37,176 nt of DNA, from assembly GCA_017406465.1 (NCBI GenBank), contig JAFQYM010000043.1:1-37176 (forward strand), given 5' to 3'. This stretch comes from Kiritimatiellia bacterium. Lineage in GTDB: Bacteria; Verrucomicrobiota; Kiritimatiellia; RFP12; UBA1067. The notes beneath the pieces are model-generated. The model ran no database searches. It was not told the DNA's origin and worked only from the letters and a program-made list of their open reading frames with translations. Positions 21,943 to 30,092 of this stretch are shown here, one piece after another. A program made the position numbers and the translations under genes. Each line of letters begins with the position of its first letter. Positions within the stretch are counted from its first letter, which is position 1.

Positions 21943-22187
21943 TCTCATCAAGGTCTGGAGGGGCGGAGTCTGGGGTGATGGCACGCGGCGGCGGGAAATG
22001 CGAAGGCCTTTGTCGGCGGCGTAGACATGGCGGCAGGGCTTAGGGTCGCGGGCTAAAGAATGATGGCGGCGGCGGAGCCGACCAAGGCGGGCGAAGCGGA
22101 TGCCGCCCATGAGCAGATGAAGACCAGACGGAAGTACGACCACGCAGAATCTTGGTTTGAGCCATTCAACTTTGAACGGAAATTTGA

Positions 22188-22193
22188 TAGTAT
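22188..22193 (+). promoter_or_regulatory. Extended -10 promoter, leaderless geometry
   Basis: TTTGA-TAGTAT followed by six bases and ATG 22200, the same arrangement as TTTGA-TATAAT-N6-ATG at 3877-3889. It decides the start of the primase-helicase gene over the TTG at 22194. Confidence 0.6.
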
Positions 22194-22199
22194 TTGCAC

Positions 22200-25079
22200 A
22201 TGGATAAGCAGTATAGCCACGGGCAGAAGGGTACAGGCGAGACGTTCTTCGGACGCGTCGTCACGATGGCGTCGCCTCCGGAGGAGAAGGTGCGTCTGTT
22301 CAAGGCGATGTTCCGCGGACGCGAGGACGTCTATGCGAGAAGATATGTTAGCGCGAAGTCTGGGAAGAGCGGATACTCCCCCGCCTGCGCTGTTGAATGG
22401 GCTCACGGGCTCTGCGATAAAAAGCGCGTTTCCTGCGTGGTCTGCCCGAATCGCCGCCTGCTACCGATAGACGACGATGTCGTTAGACAACATCTGCGCG
22501 GTGTCGATGCGAATGGTCGCGACTTCACGCTCGGATGCTATCCGCTTCTCGCCGACGACACGGTTAGGTTTGCGGCGATCGACCTGGACAAGTCGACTTG
22601 GCGGACGGACAGTTCTTCGATCTGCGACGTTCTCCGCGATCTTGGGCTTCCCGTCGCCCGCGAGAGGTCGCGCTCGGGAAATGGCGCGCATCTCTGGTTT
22701 TTCTTCGACGAGCCGCAGCCAGCGCGATTCGTGCGGGACGTTCTCACGTATGTGCTGACTTTGGCGATGGAGCGGAATCCCGAGGTGGGGCTCGGATCGT
22801 ACGACAGGATTTTCCCTAACCAGGACAGACTTCCAAAGGGCAGCTTCGGGAACCTGATCGCGCTGCCACTGCAAGGCGCGAGCAGGAGGGTCGGCAACGC
22901 CTGTTTTGTGGACGGCAGGCTCGTGCCGTATCCGGATCAGTGGAAATTCCTCTCCGAGCTTCCGCTCATATCCAGTGCTAAGCTTTCGGAATTACGCGCA
23001 CGTGCGATGTCCTCGCATCGCTCGCTCCTTCCGCAAAGCGAGGAAGAAGCTTTGCGCAACGAACCGTGGACGCTCTTCAATCCGAGCATGGGAGTGCCAG
23101 CTTCGGCGGAGGGGCAAAGCGCGCGCTACGAACTTCCCGAGGGCCATCTTTCGGACAAGGTGCAGATAACGCTTGCCAACGCCGTCTACATTCGACAGGC
23201 GGAACTAACGCCAAGTCTGCGCGGACGCCTCATACGGCTTGCCGCGTTCGTGAATCCCGTGTATGCAGACATGCAGCGCCTGCGACTCAACGTCTACAAC
23301 ACGCCGCGCATAATCGACCGCAGCGTCAACGGCGACGACTGGCTTATCCTTCCGCGTGGATGCCTCGACGGAGCGCTCGATACGCTGCGCCGCGAAAAAG
23401 CGGAATGGGAGATTGTCGACAAGCGTCAGGCGGGTTCAGCGATAGATGGACTGCGGTTCGCAGGGGAGCTCAGGGAGGAACAGCGCCTGGCAGCACAGGA
23501 ACTCGCGAAGCACGAGACGGGCGTGCTGTCCGCGGGAACGGCGTTCGGGAAAACGGTGCTGGCGGCCTGGATGATTGCGGAGCGGAAAGTCTCCACCCTC
23601 GTGCTGGTGAACAGGAACCAGCTCCAGTCCCAGTGGGCGGAGCGGCTTTCTCAGTTCCTCGGGATTCCGAAGAAGGACATCGGACGGATCGGCGGAGGCG
23701 CGAGGAAGGCGAACGGACGGCTCGACGTTGCCGTCATGCAGACGTTTGTTCGCATGGATGACGCATATCTTGCGACCGCGCTCAAAGGCTACGGACAGAT
23801 AATCGTCGACGAATGCCATGCGATATCCGCGCCGTCGTTTGAGCGCATCGCGCATGCGTCGTCGGCGAGGTATTTCCTCGGCCTTTCTGCGACGGTGGTA
23901 AGGCAGGACGGGCAGCATCCGATAATCGAGATGCAGTGCGGCCCGGTCCGATACCGCGTAGACGCGAAGAAGATGGATGCCTTTTCCTCGTTCCGGCATG
24001 TCGTCCGCGTTCGTCCGACCCCGTTCGTCCCGACGGTGGAGTCGTTGGAGAAGGAGGGACGGGAGCAGTTCGCTGAGATTGTCGCGGAACTCGCGGGCGA
24101 TGCGGCGCGGAACAGGATGATCGCCGCCGATGTCGAGGAAAGCGTGAAAGAAGGGCGCTCGCCGGTTGTCATCAGCGAACGGCGCGAACATCTCGACTTG
24201 CTGGCCGATTTGCTGCGGGACGCGGCAGATCACATCGTCGTCTTGCGCGGCGGCATGGGTCGTCGCCGGCTCAAGGCCGCAATGGAAGAGATGGACCGGA
24301 TTCCCGCGGGCGAGTCGCGCATCATCCTCGCCACAGGATCGTATCTCGGAGAGGGGTTCGACGATGCGAGGCTGGACACGCTGTTCCTCACGCTTCCGAT
24401 TTCGTGGCGCGGCAGGCTTGTGCAGTACGCGGGGCGGCTTCACCGCCGCTGCGACGGCAAGCGCGAGGTCCGAATATACGATTATCTCGACCAGCGCGTC
24501 GCGATGTGTGCGAAGATGTTCAACAGGCGTTCGCGTGGATACCGCGACATCGGATACGACATGGTGATGACGAACGACTCGCTGAACGGCTGGCCCGAGG
24601 GAGTCGAGATACCGGTTTCGCTCCGCGAGGACAGGACGTTCGCAGATGCGATCCGGCGCATCGGCCGTGACGGAGCGGATGCGGAGACGGCGGACCTGTT
24701 TGTCCATGCGGCGCTGGCGACTTCTGAGGGCGAAGGGGTTGCGAGAAGCGCGGCAGAGAAGTTCCTCTTCCGGTTCATCGACGGGCTTCCGAAGACGAAG
24801 GGGCTCTTTACGCTGAACGGGCGCCTCGACATTCCTTTCGGGCCGAACAGCTACATGGAGGTCGATCTTCTCTGCAAGGAGAAGAAGGTGGCCGTCGAAA
24901 TCGACGGGGCATTCCATTTCGAAAACGCCGAGCACTACCGCCGCGACCGGCGAAAGGATTTCCTCCTTCAGAAGAACGGATATCTTGTTGTCCGCTTTCT
25001 CGCCGAGGACGTGACGAAGAGGCTCCCGCAGGTGGTGGAGGAACTCTCCGCCGCGCTCGCTTCCAGACGTAGCCCTTAA
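22200..25079 (+). CDS. TOTE-type primase-helicase-nuclease fusion
   Basis: The product has 959 residues. The N-terminal part (about 30-250) matches the archaeo-eukaryotic primase domain of TOTE conflict systems: a Cys cluster (C63, C72, C79, C82, in GLCDKKRVSCVVCPNRRLLP), the metal-binding DLD in AAIDLDKST (about 126-134), the SGNGAHLWFFF motif (about 159-169) and DRIFPNQDRLPKGSFGN. The centre (about 420-750) is an SF2 helicase with AGTAFGKTVLAAW (Walker A), IIVDECHAIS (DECH), GLSATVVRQDG and a motif VI LVQYAGRLHRRC. The C-terminus (about 880-959) is a DUF559/Vsr-like PD-(D/E)xK nuclease: EVDLLCKEKKVAVEIDGAFH and RKDFLLQKNGYLVVRF. It probably recognises and destroys foreign nucleic acid, the primase possibly making or sensing a primer. 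It is a single gene with its own leaderless promoter. Confidence 0.88.
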   Translation: MDKQYSHGQKGTGETFFGRVVTMASPPEEKVRLFKAMFRGREDVYARRYVSAKSGKSGYSPACAVEWAHGLCDKKRVSCVVCPNRRLLPIDDDVVRQHLRGVDANGRDFTLGCYPLLADDTVRFAAIDLDKSTWRTDSSSICDVLRDLGLPVARERSRSGNGAHLWFFFDEPQPARFVRDVLTYVLTLAMERNPEVGLGSYDRIFPNQDRLPKGSFGNLIALPLQGASRRVGNACFVDGRLVPYPDQWKFLSELPLISSAKLSELRARAMSSHRSLLPQSEEEALRNEPWTLFNPSMGVPASAEGQSARYELPEGHLSDKVQITLANAVYIRQAELTPSLRGRLIRLAAFVNPVYADMQRLRLNVYNTPRIIDRSVNGDDWLILPRGCLDGALDTLRREKAEWEIVDKRQAGSAIDGLRFAGELREEQRLAAQELAKHETGVLSAGTAFGKTVLAAWMIAERKVSTLVLVNRNQLQSQWAERLSQFLGIPKKDIGRIGGGARKANGRLDVAVMQTFVRMDDAYLATALKGYGQIIVDECHAISAPSFERIAHASSARYFLGLSATVVRQDGQHPIIEMQCGPVRYRVDAKKMDAFSSFRHVVRVRPTPFVPTVESLEKEGREQFAEIVAELAGDAARNRMIAADVEESVKEGRSPVVISERREHLDLLADLLRDAADHIVVLRGGMGRRRLKAAMEEMDRIPAGESRIILATGSYLGEGFDDARLDTLFLTLPISWRGRLVQYAGRLHRRCDGKREVRIYDYLDQRVAMCAKMFNRRSRGYRDIGYDMVMTNDSLNGWPEGVEIPVSLREDRTFADAIRRIGRDGADAETADLFVHAALATSEGEGVARSAAEKFLFRFIDGLPKTKGLFTLNGRLDIPFGPNSYMEVDLLCKEKKVAVEIDGAFHFENAEHYRRDRRKDFLLQKNGYLVVRFLAEDVTKRLPQVVEELSAALASRRSP

Positions 25080-25140
25080 TCCCGCCGGCGTGCGTGCCAT
25101 CGTCCGGCTTCAATAAATCGCTCTCCCGCTTTGGATGTGC

Positions 25141-25237
25141 TTTTGGTATAATATCAGGCAGAGAGCGAGAGCGAATGACGAATGAGAGGTAAATCGACAG
25201 ATAGCGCCCTTGCGCGCGATATACTGGAATGGAACGT
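25141..25237. repeat. Promoter-plus-5'-end module, copy 1
   Basis: Similar along its length to 26546-26635: both run TTTTGGTATAATAT, then GAATGACGAATGAGAGGTAA, then TCGACAGATAGCGC or TGCGACAGATAGCGC, then a less conserved part ending AACGT. Copy 1 drives the methyltransferase-like fragment. Confidence 0.85.
25147..25152 (+). promoter_or_regulatory. Extended -10 promoter, module copy 1
   Basis: TTTTGG-TATAAT; predicted start near 25159. The first ATG on the transcript (25175) opens MTNER-stop, overlapping the ATG at 25182 in another frame. Confidence 0.75.
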
Positions 25238-25403
25238 TCCAGAAGAGGTGCTTGCGGTTCTGCTGAAGGACCGCTCGACGGGCCGCAATATCATCTGGGC
25301 GACGGACGACTATACCGCGCGCGGTAAGGTCATGGATTGGAACAGAGGCGAGCCGGTCGAATTCAGGGCGATTGCCGAAAACGGAGGTGGGCATGGCAAA
25401 TAG
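25182..25403 (+). pseudogene. N-terminal fragment resembling a type II DNA methyltransferase
   Basis: The frame encodes 73 residues. The stretches DILEWNVPEEVLAVLLKDRS and TGRNIIWATDDYTARG resemble the extreme N-terminus of large adenine-specific DNA methyltransferases (restriction subunit M type), which continue for several hundred more residues with the PRVxK and EVFTPxWV motifs. None of that catalytic part is present here. The frame ends at 25403, overlapping the start of the nuclease gene at 25393. The family link comes from recalled sequences and is tentative; a small stand-alone protein is the alternative. It starts at ATG 25182 within the duplicated 5' module. The second copy of that module (26580-26642) repeats only its first 20 codons. 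The residual gene may now act mainly as a translated leader for 25393. Confidence 0.55.
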
Positions 25404-26505
25404 AAACAGAAAGAAAACCGCGTCTGTCGAGGTTGTCGAAAGCGTGGAGAAAGAACTTTATGAGAACGTTCGTTCAATCCTCGCGAAAGCCCGTGCTACG
25501 GTCTATGTCGCCGCCAATGCGGAGATGGTAAGGGCATATTGGAATGTTGGACGCGAAATCGTCGAAAAACAGGGCGGGAGCGGGAGGTCTGCATACGGGG
25601 ACGGTCTTGTCGATAGACTTGCGGTAAAGCTAACGGCGGAATTCGGCCCGGGATACACGCGTGTCAACTTGTTTTACATGAGGCGTTTCTATTTGGCCTT
25701 TCCAAATGTTCACACACTGTGTAAACAATTGACCTGATCTCACTACCGTGCCCTCATAACAGTCGAGAACGAAGATGCGCGGCGGTATTATTTCGATGAG
25801 GCCATCAAGTCGAAGTGGAGCGTGCGTGTGCTGCAACGACAGATTGAGACGCAGTTCTATCAGCGACTGATCGCAAACCACAGCGATTTGTCTTCTGCGG
25901 GAAAGCTGGTAAAGCGAGGCGTTCCCGATGCGCAGGACATTGTTCGCAGCCCTGCGATTTTGGAGTTCGCGGGCATTTCTCCTGTGGAGTACAAGGAAAA
26001 GGATCTTCAAGCGGGGCTTGTCAAACAACTGAGCAAGTTCATGCTGGAGCTGGGCCGTGGCTTTGCGCTTGTGCGTGAGCAGTGCCCCATACAGATCGGG
26101 GACGAGACTTATCATTGCGACCTCCTGTTCTACAACTTCATTGCCCGGTGCTTTGTCCTGATTGACCTTAAAGTGGGGAAGGTGACGCCGCAGGACATCG
26201 GGCAGATGCAACTCTACAAGCATTACTACGAACGCGAAATGATGAATCCCGGCGACAATCCGCCGATAGGGATCGTTCTCGGCTCTGACAGGGATGAAGC
26301 AGTCATCCGATACACCCTTAACGAGAATGAGCGGAATCTGTTCGCGGTGAAATATCACCTACATCTTCCGACAGTCGAGGAGTTGAGCCTTGAATTGCAG
26401 CGTGAACGCGCCGCTATTGAAGAGGCCATGGCGCTTCGCGCCCTGCCGCCGCCAGAGTCGGGAAGATATTCCGCACCTCGCAAGACCTCAAAAGGAGGTA
26501 AGTGA
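25393..26505 (+). pseudogene. YhcG/DUF1016 PD-(D/E)xK nuclease interrupted by one in-frame TGA
   Basis: The 370-codon frame is intact except for a single TGA at 25735-25737. ATG 25393 has GGAGGTGG upstream. The N-terminal DUF1016 domain (about 15-120) includes ARATVYVAANAEMVRAYWNVG and the usual NLFYMRRFYLAFP. The nuclease domain (about 210-340) has YHCDLLFYNF and VLIDLKVGKVTPQDIGQM, giving the Asp and the D-L-K of the catalytic core, followed by NPPIGIVLGSDRDEAVIRY. The TGA falls at the family motif L-(S/T)-W-(S/T)-H-Y: here CKQLT-stop-SHYRALI, exactly where TGG (Trp) is expected. A point nonsense mutation is the simplest explanation. Read-through is possible, and the downstream part could be reinitiated (ATG near 25774 or GTG 25822). 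YhcG proteins are linked to restriction and conflict systems. Confidence 0.85.
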
Positions 26506-26519
26506 TGGCATATCACTAG
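26490..26519 (+). other. Vestigial gene start: strong ribosome site and four-codon frame
   Basis: AAAAGGAGG lies just ahead of an ATG (26505) that overlaps the nuclease stop codon (TGATG) and encodes MAYH before TAG 26517-26519. Such strong coupling signals imply that a further gene once followed, probably the next subunit of the restriction cluster. It has been deleted up to the second promoter module. Confidence 0.5.
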
Positions 26520-26545
26520 CCCAAGGAGATCGTTTGATGGCCGAA

Positions 26546-26635
26546 TTTTGGTATAATATTGCCCGAGGGTGAATGACGAATGAGAGGTAATGCGACAGAT
26601 AGCGCACATGTACACGACATTCTGGAAGGTAACGT
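26546..26635. repeat. Promoter-plus-5'-end module, copy 2
   Basis: Second copy of 25141-25237, now 30 bp upstream of the coiled-coil gene at 26665. It retains the -10, the MTNER minicistron (26573-26590) and the first 20 codons of the methyltransferase-like frame. Confidence 0.85.
26552..26557 (+). promoter_or_regulatory. Extended -10 promoter of the defence-like operon (module copy 2)
   Basis: TTTTGG-TATAAT; predicted start near 26564. It is the only recognisable promoter ahead of the genes 26665-30092, which overlap or abut, so it probably drives the whole operon. Confidence 0.75.
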
Positions 26636-26642
26636 AAGCTAA
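26580..26642 (+). pseudogene. Second, 20-codon copy of the methyltransferase-like N-terminus
   Basis: MRGNATDSAHVHDILEGNVS then TAA, matching the start of the product of 25182 (MRGKSTDSALARDILEWNVP). Only the 5' end is left; it may serve as a translated leader before the coiled-coil gene. Confidence 0.6.
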
Positions 26643-26664
26643 TTGAATGAAAAGTGAGGATAGA

Positions 26665-28083
26665 ATGGAAAAAGAAAGCAAATCGGACAACGTGCTTCAA
26701 TTTGATCCATTGAGTAAGCCAAAGAAATTGGCAGTGGCGGTGCTTGTCATTGGCATGGTCGCTGTTATGGTCTTGGCATTTACTGCGTTTCATTGGCTAT
26801 ACACGGGATATTTCAATTTCGCGGCAACCAAAGCCGAAAGGATGCAGGAACTTTCTGACATCAAGGCGCGGTGTGCTGAAACGGAACGCGAAAGCCAGAA
26901 ACGGATACTTGCAGCAGCGGATGAGTTTTCACGGAAGCGGGCTGCCAATGAAGAATCCTTCAAGAAACGCAACAGTGAACTAGAAGAAGAGCTTACTAGA
27001 AAGAAGCAAGATTTTGCAACTCTCATAAAAGGTTTTAAGGAGAGGTTCGACACAACGACAAACGAATTGGCAAATGCAATTCGGGCTCAAAATATGGAGT
27101 TGCAGAAATTGATGAAAGAGAAAGAGTCTCTTGCGGACATGTCGCGGCAGTACGAATCCATTAGCAATGCCCTCGCCAGAGCTATAGATGAGCGAGATAA
27201 GGTAATGCGTCTTGCGCGTGAGGCGCAGGACACTTTCAATGAATGGAATGGTAAGATCGGAGCCGCGAAATCGGAACTGTCACGAATTGAAACGGAGAAA
27301 GTTTCGTTGCAGAATGAGTTGCAGAAACTTGAATCATCCACAAATAACGCAGCGCTCTGTTTGTCTGCCTTGCGTAATGAAGAGAAGATTGGTAGGGGCC
27401 GATTGGTTGCACTTGCTGCTGAACTTCAAACTGCCTCGAATGCGCTGACAACGGCTAACGCAACTCTATCTGACATTCGCACAGACATAGGCGCGAAGAC
27501 GTCAGAGCGAAAGATTGCGGAAACGGCAAGGGATGCGGCAGTCAGGGCGCGAAAGGATGCCGAGAGGAAGCGTGACAACGCGCAAGACGAATACGAAGTT
27601 GCAGAAAACAAGCTGGAACAAATGAGAGGCGAACTGGAAAAGATGGCTAATGCCACAAACAATGCCGTAATAAAACTTGAACAAATCAAGGGGGCAATAG
27701 AAGTACAAAAAGCAACGATGCAATCAGCTCGTATTGAATTGCAGAGCATTTCTAACAAAATCGAATTGGCAAACATGCGACTGACTGAGATTGCGCGGCA
27801 GACAGAGACGGTAGAACGTGAACAAAAAAGAATCGCCTCAGAGACGGCGCAATGCGAGAAGGATAAAAATGAAGCACTTGACAGTAAGCGCGAAGCGGAG
27901 TCGTTGCGCGACAAGGCAGTTTCCGAAAAGGAACTTGCCGAGAAGCGATTAAAAGAACGCAAACCGGAGATTGAGGCACAGATTGCTGAAATGGAAAAAC
28001 GTCTGAGCGCTCTTAAGAAAGAGGTCTCGAAAGCGGAGCAAAAGAAAGCTGATGGCGATCAGACGAAAGGAGAAACGAAATGA
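26665..28083 (+). CDS. Membrane-anchored coiled-coil protein (operon gene 1)
   Basis: The product has 472 residues. ATG 26665 is preferred because GTGAGGAT lies just upstream; an ATG at 26647 lacks a site. After a short cytoplasmic N-terminus comes a single transmembrane helix (about 21-46, VAVLVIGMVAVMVLAFTAF). Nearly all the rest (about 52-460) is Glu/Lys/Ala-rich heptad sequence with no proline, a long coiled coil, such as ARCAETERESQKRILAAADE and EKRLKERKPEIEAQIAEMEK. There is no enzyme motif. The next gene, overlapping by four bases (ATGA), also has an N-terminal helix and a coiled coil, so the two products probably pair lengthwise at the membrane. The codon and base composition are clearly more AT-rich than in the genes before 25 kb. 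The role is probably structural or sensory in a defence complex. Confidence 0.85.
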   Translation: MEKESKSDNVLQFDPLSKPKKLAVAVLVIGMVAVMVLAFTAFHWLYTGYFNFAATKAERMQELSDIKARCAETERESQKRILAAADEFSRKRAANEESFKKRNSELEEELTRKKQDFATLIKGFKERFDTTTNELANAIRAQNMELQKLMKEKESLADMSRQYESISNALARAIDERDKVMRLAREAQDTFNEWNGKIGAAKSELSRIETEKVSLQNELQKLESSTNNAALCLSALRNEEKIGRGRLVALAAELQTASNALTTANATLSDIRTDIGAKTSERKIAETARDAAVRARKDAERKRDNAQDEYEVAENKLEQMRGELEKMANATNNAVIKLEQIKGAIEVQKATMQSARIELQSISNKIELANMRLTEIARQTETVEREQKRIASETAQCEKDKNEALDSKREAESLRDKAVSEKELAEKRLKERKPEIEAQIAEMEKRLSALKKEVSKAEQKKADGDQTKGETK

Positions 28084-30092
28084 TAAATCCGTTCTTTGCG
28101 ACAATGGTGCTTGATCCGTTCGTCGTTTATATCATTGGAATGTCTCTCGTAATTGGACTGGCAGGAATATTCTTGTTGTCGCTTCGCTATTACATCAAGG
28201 CAAAAGACTTGGCTCCGTATCTCCATAAAATCGAAGAGCTCGTGGCTAAGCTTTCTGAATTGCAAGGAAAGGTTGAGGATGCCGAAAAAGAACTTAAGGA
28301 TAAGTTGGCAGAAATTACGAAAGCCGAACGACTCATACAACAAGGCAAAGACGCAGAAGAATGGCTTAAAAACGCTAAGGATGAAATAGAGGCAACACAA
28401 AAAAACCTTGAAAGTGTTCGCGCTTCTATCGAGACGGAAAAGGTTCGCAAGGAGGATTTGGACCGACAGATTTCTGAGCGTCAACAGCAACTTGTTGAAC
28501 TGGAGAAAAAGGCGGTTGATGCTGAAAAACGAGTTGAGGATGCCAGCAAAAATGCCGAGACTATTCGTAAGGAATATGCTGAATTACAAGTGGCTGTTCC
28601 AAGACTGCAAAAGGAACTAGAGGGAATAGAAAAGGAATTGGATGCGAAAAAATCACTTCTTGAAGCAGTTAAGAATCAGTTAGATGACGTTACGGGGCAA
28701 TTAAATAAGGCGCAGGGGGAATTGGAGCGACTTAATGGTTTGATTGCAGTTAGAAAAGAAGAGTTGGAAAAGTTGTCGGTAGAAGCTGCAAGGACACGAA
28801 GTGAAGTTGCAAAACTGAAGGGAGAAGAGAATGTCGCAAGAGAAGTTCTTGCGGAATATGCAAAGAGACGCGAGGAGTCTGGCGAGAAATGGAAAAATCT
28901 AGATGCCCCGATGATTAATGTTACCTCGCTCCGTGCACCATATGAAGACATGGACGAGGCTGATTGGTTGCAAGAATTTAGTAAGCGTTTGTCGAACTAT
29001 GGTTTCATTTTTGATGCTCGAGCTATTTACGCCTTCCACACAAGTCTAAAGTGTGTTAGGCAAACACCACTTGCCGTCCTTTCTGGCATATCTGGGACTG
29101 GCAAGAGTTTGTTGCCAGAACTTTATTCTGCTGCACTTGGTGCTAATTTCTTGTCTGTCCCTGTACAACCACGGTGGGACAGCCCTCAAGACCTATTTGG
29201 TTTCTACAACTATATGGAAGGGCGCTACAAGGCAACAGAGTTGGCTCGGCTTCTTTGGCAGTTCGATATTTACAATAACCCTAAAGCAGGAAAGTGGAGT
29301 AAAGACGGCATCCTTCCATTAAACATTGTCCTGCTAGACGAAATGAATCTTGCCAGGGTGGAATATTATTTCTCAGATCTTTTGAGCAAACTTGAAACAC
29401 GTAATGGTATTGATGCGGATAATGCCATTGAGCGTCGTAAGGCAGAAATAGAGATTGAGTGTAATGCAGCAGGCAAGATAGATTCAATGCGACATTTGTT
29501 TGTTTCGCCATATACGCTTTTTGTCGGAACGATGAATGATGATGAGAGTACCCAGATGCTTTCTGACAAAGTACTTGATCGGGCTAATGTGCTTCGATTT
29601 GGACTTCCAAAGATATTGGCTAGAACTGGCAATAAGGACAACATGAAGAAAGCTCCTGATAAAGGAGGATTCATTGATTCATGGAGAAAAGATGGGCGGA
29701 TTTGCGCAGTTGAATGGGATGTCTGGTGCAGGCCTCTTTCTAGAACTACGGAAGAACGAGAGGCCATAGACTTCTTGAACAGAACAGTTCAGCCGGTACT
29801 GATGGCGCTTGACAAGGTAAATCGGGCTTATGGATATCGTGTTGACCAGGCCATGAAGTTATATGTTTTGAACTATCCCGGTGATTATCGACATGCTGTT
29901 TCTGATCAGCTGGAAATGAAGATCTTGCCAAAATTGAATGGGGTTGAGCTTCAAGACACACGGTTTAATGAAGTTCGGAATGCCCTGCAAACTGCGATTG
30001 ATGCGACCGGAGACGATAGCCTTAAGAATGCGTTTGCGACCTCATGTAATGCCGATGCAGCTTTCTTTAAATGGCGTGGCGTAATGAGATGA
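28080..30092 (+). CDS. Membrane-anchored coiled-coil McrB-like AAA+ ATPase (operon gene 2)
   Basis: The product has 670 residues and starts with an ATGA overlap on gene 1. One transmembrane helix (about 14-36, VYIIGMSLVIGLAGIFLL) is followed by a long coiled coil (about 40-275). The AAA+ domain begins about residue 300, with Walker A LSGISGTGKSLLPELYS (about 334-350), an aromatic insertion VQPRWDSPQDLFGFYN, Walker B IVLLDEMNLARVEYYFSDLL (about 416-435), and the sensor MNDDESTQMLSDKVLDRANV with LRF (about 483-505). The order GTGK - DEMN - MNxxD...LDRA..LRF is the McrB signature. McrB-type motors form hexamers that drive the McrC nuclease in type IV restriction. The coupled downstream gene is a DUF2357 (McrC N-domain family) protein. 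Membrane anchoring of an McrB-like motor is unusual. Cytoplasmic ATPase, membrane-tethered. Confidence 0.9.
   Translation: MINPFFATMVLDPFVVYIIGMSLVIGLAGIFLLSLRYYIKAKDLAPYLHKIEELVAKLSELQGKVEDAEKELKDKLAEITKAERLIQQGKDAEEWLKNAKDEIEATQKNLESVRASIETEKVRKEDLDRQISERQQQLVELEKKAVDAEKRVEDASKNAETIRKEYAELQVAVPRLQKELEGIEKELDAKKSLLEAVKNQLDDVTGQLNKAQGELERLNGLIAVRKEELEKLSVEAARTRSEVAKLKGEENVAREVLAEYAKRREESGEKWKNLDAPMINVTSLRAPYEDMDEADWLQEFSKRLSNYGFIFDARAIYAFHTSLKCVRQTPLAVLSGISGTGKSLLPELYSAALGANFLSVPVQPRWDSPQDLFGFYNYMEGRYKATELARLLWQFDIYNNPKAGKWSKDGILPLNIVLLDEMNLARVEYYFSDLLSKLETRNGIDADNAIERRKAEIEIECNAAGKIDSMRHLFVSPYTLFVGTMNDDESTQMLSDKVLDRANVLRFGLPKILARTGNKDNMKKAPDKGGFIDSWRKDGRICAVEWDVWCRPLSRTTEEREAIDFLNRTVQPVLMALDKVNRAYGYRVDQAMKLYVLNYPGDYRHAVSDQLEMKILPKLNGVELQDTRFNEVRNALQTAIDATGDDSLKNAFATSCNADAAFFKWRGVMR

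Noticed and set aside
21943..22187. Possible gene or RNA in the GC-rich gap before the primase-helicase gene
   Set aside because: Short frames exist on both strands but none has a start signal or recognisable sequence; no tRNA-like fold was seen.
23436..25100. 554-codon minus-strand frame opposite the primase-helicase gene
   Set aside because: Shadow frame; the plus strand has all helicase and nuclease motifs.
25735..25737. TGA recoded as tryptophan throughout the genome
   Set aside because: Other genes in the window end in TGA with neighbours starting immediately (10585, 11544, 28083, 30092), and Trp is encoded by TGG everywhere. Only this one gene is affected.
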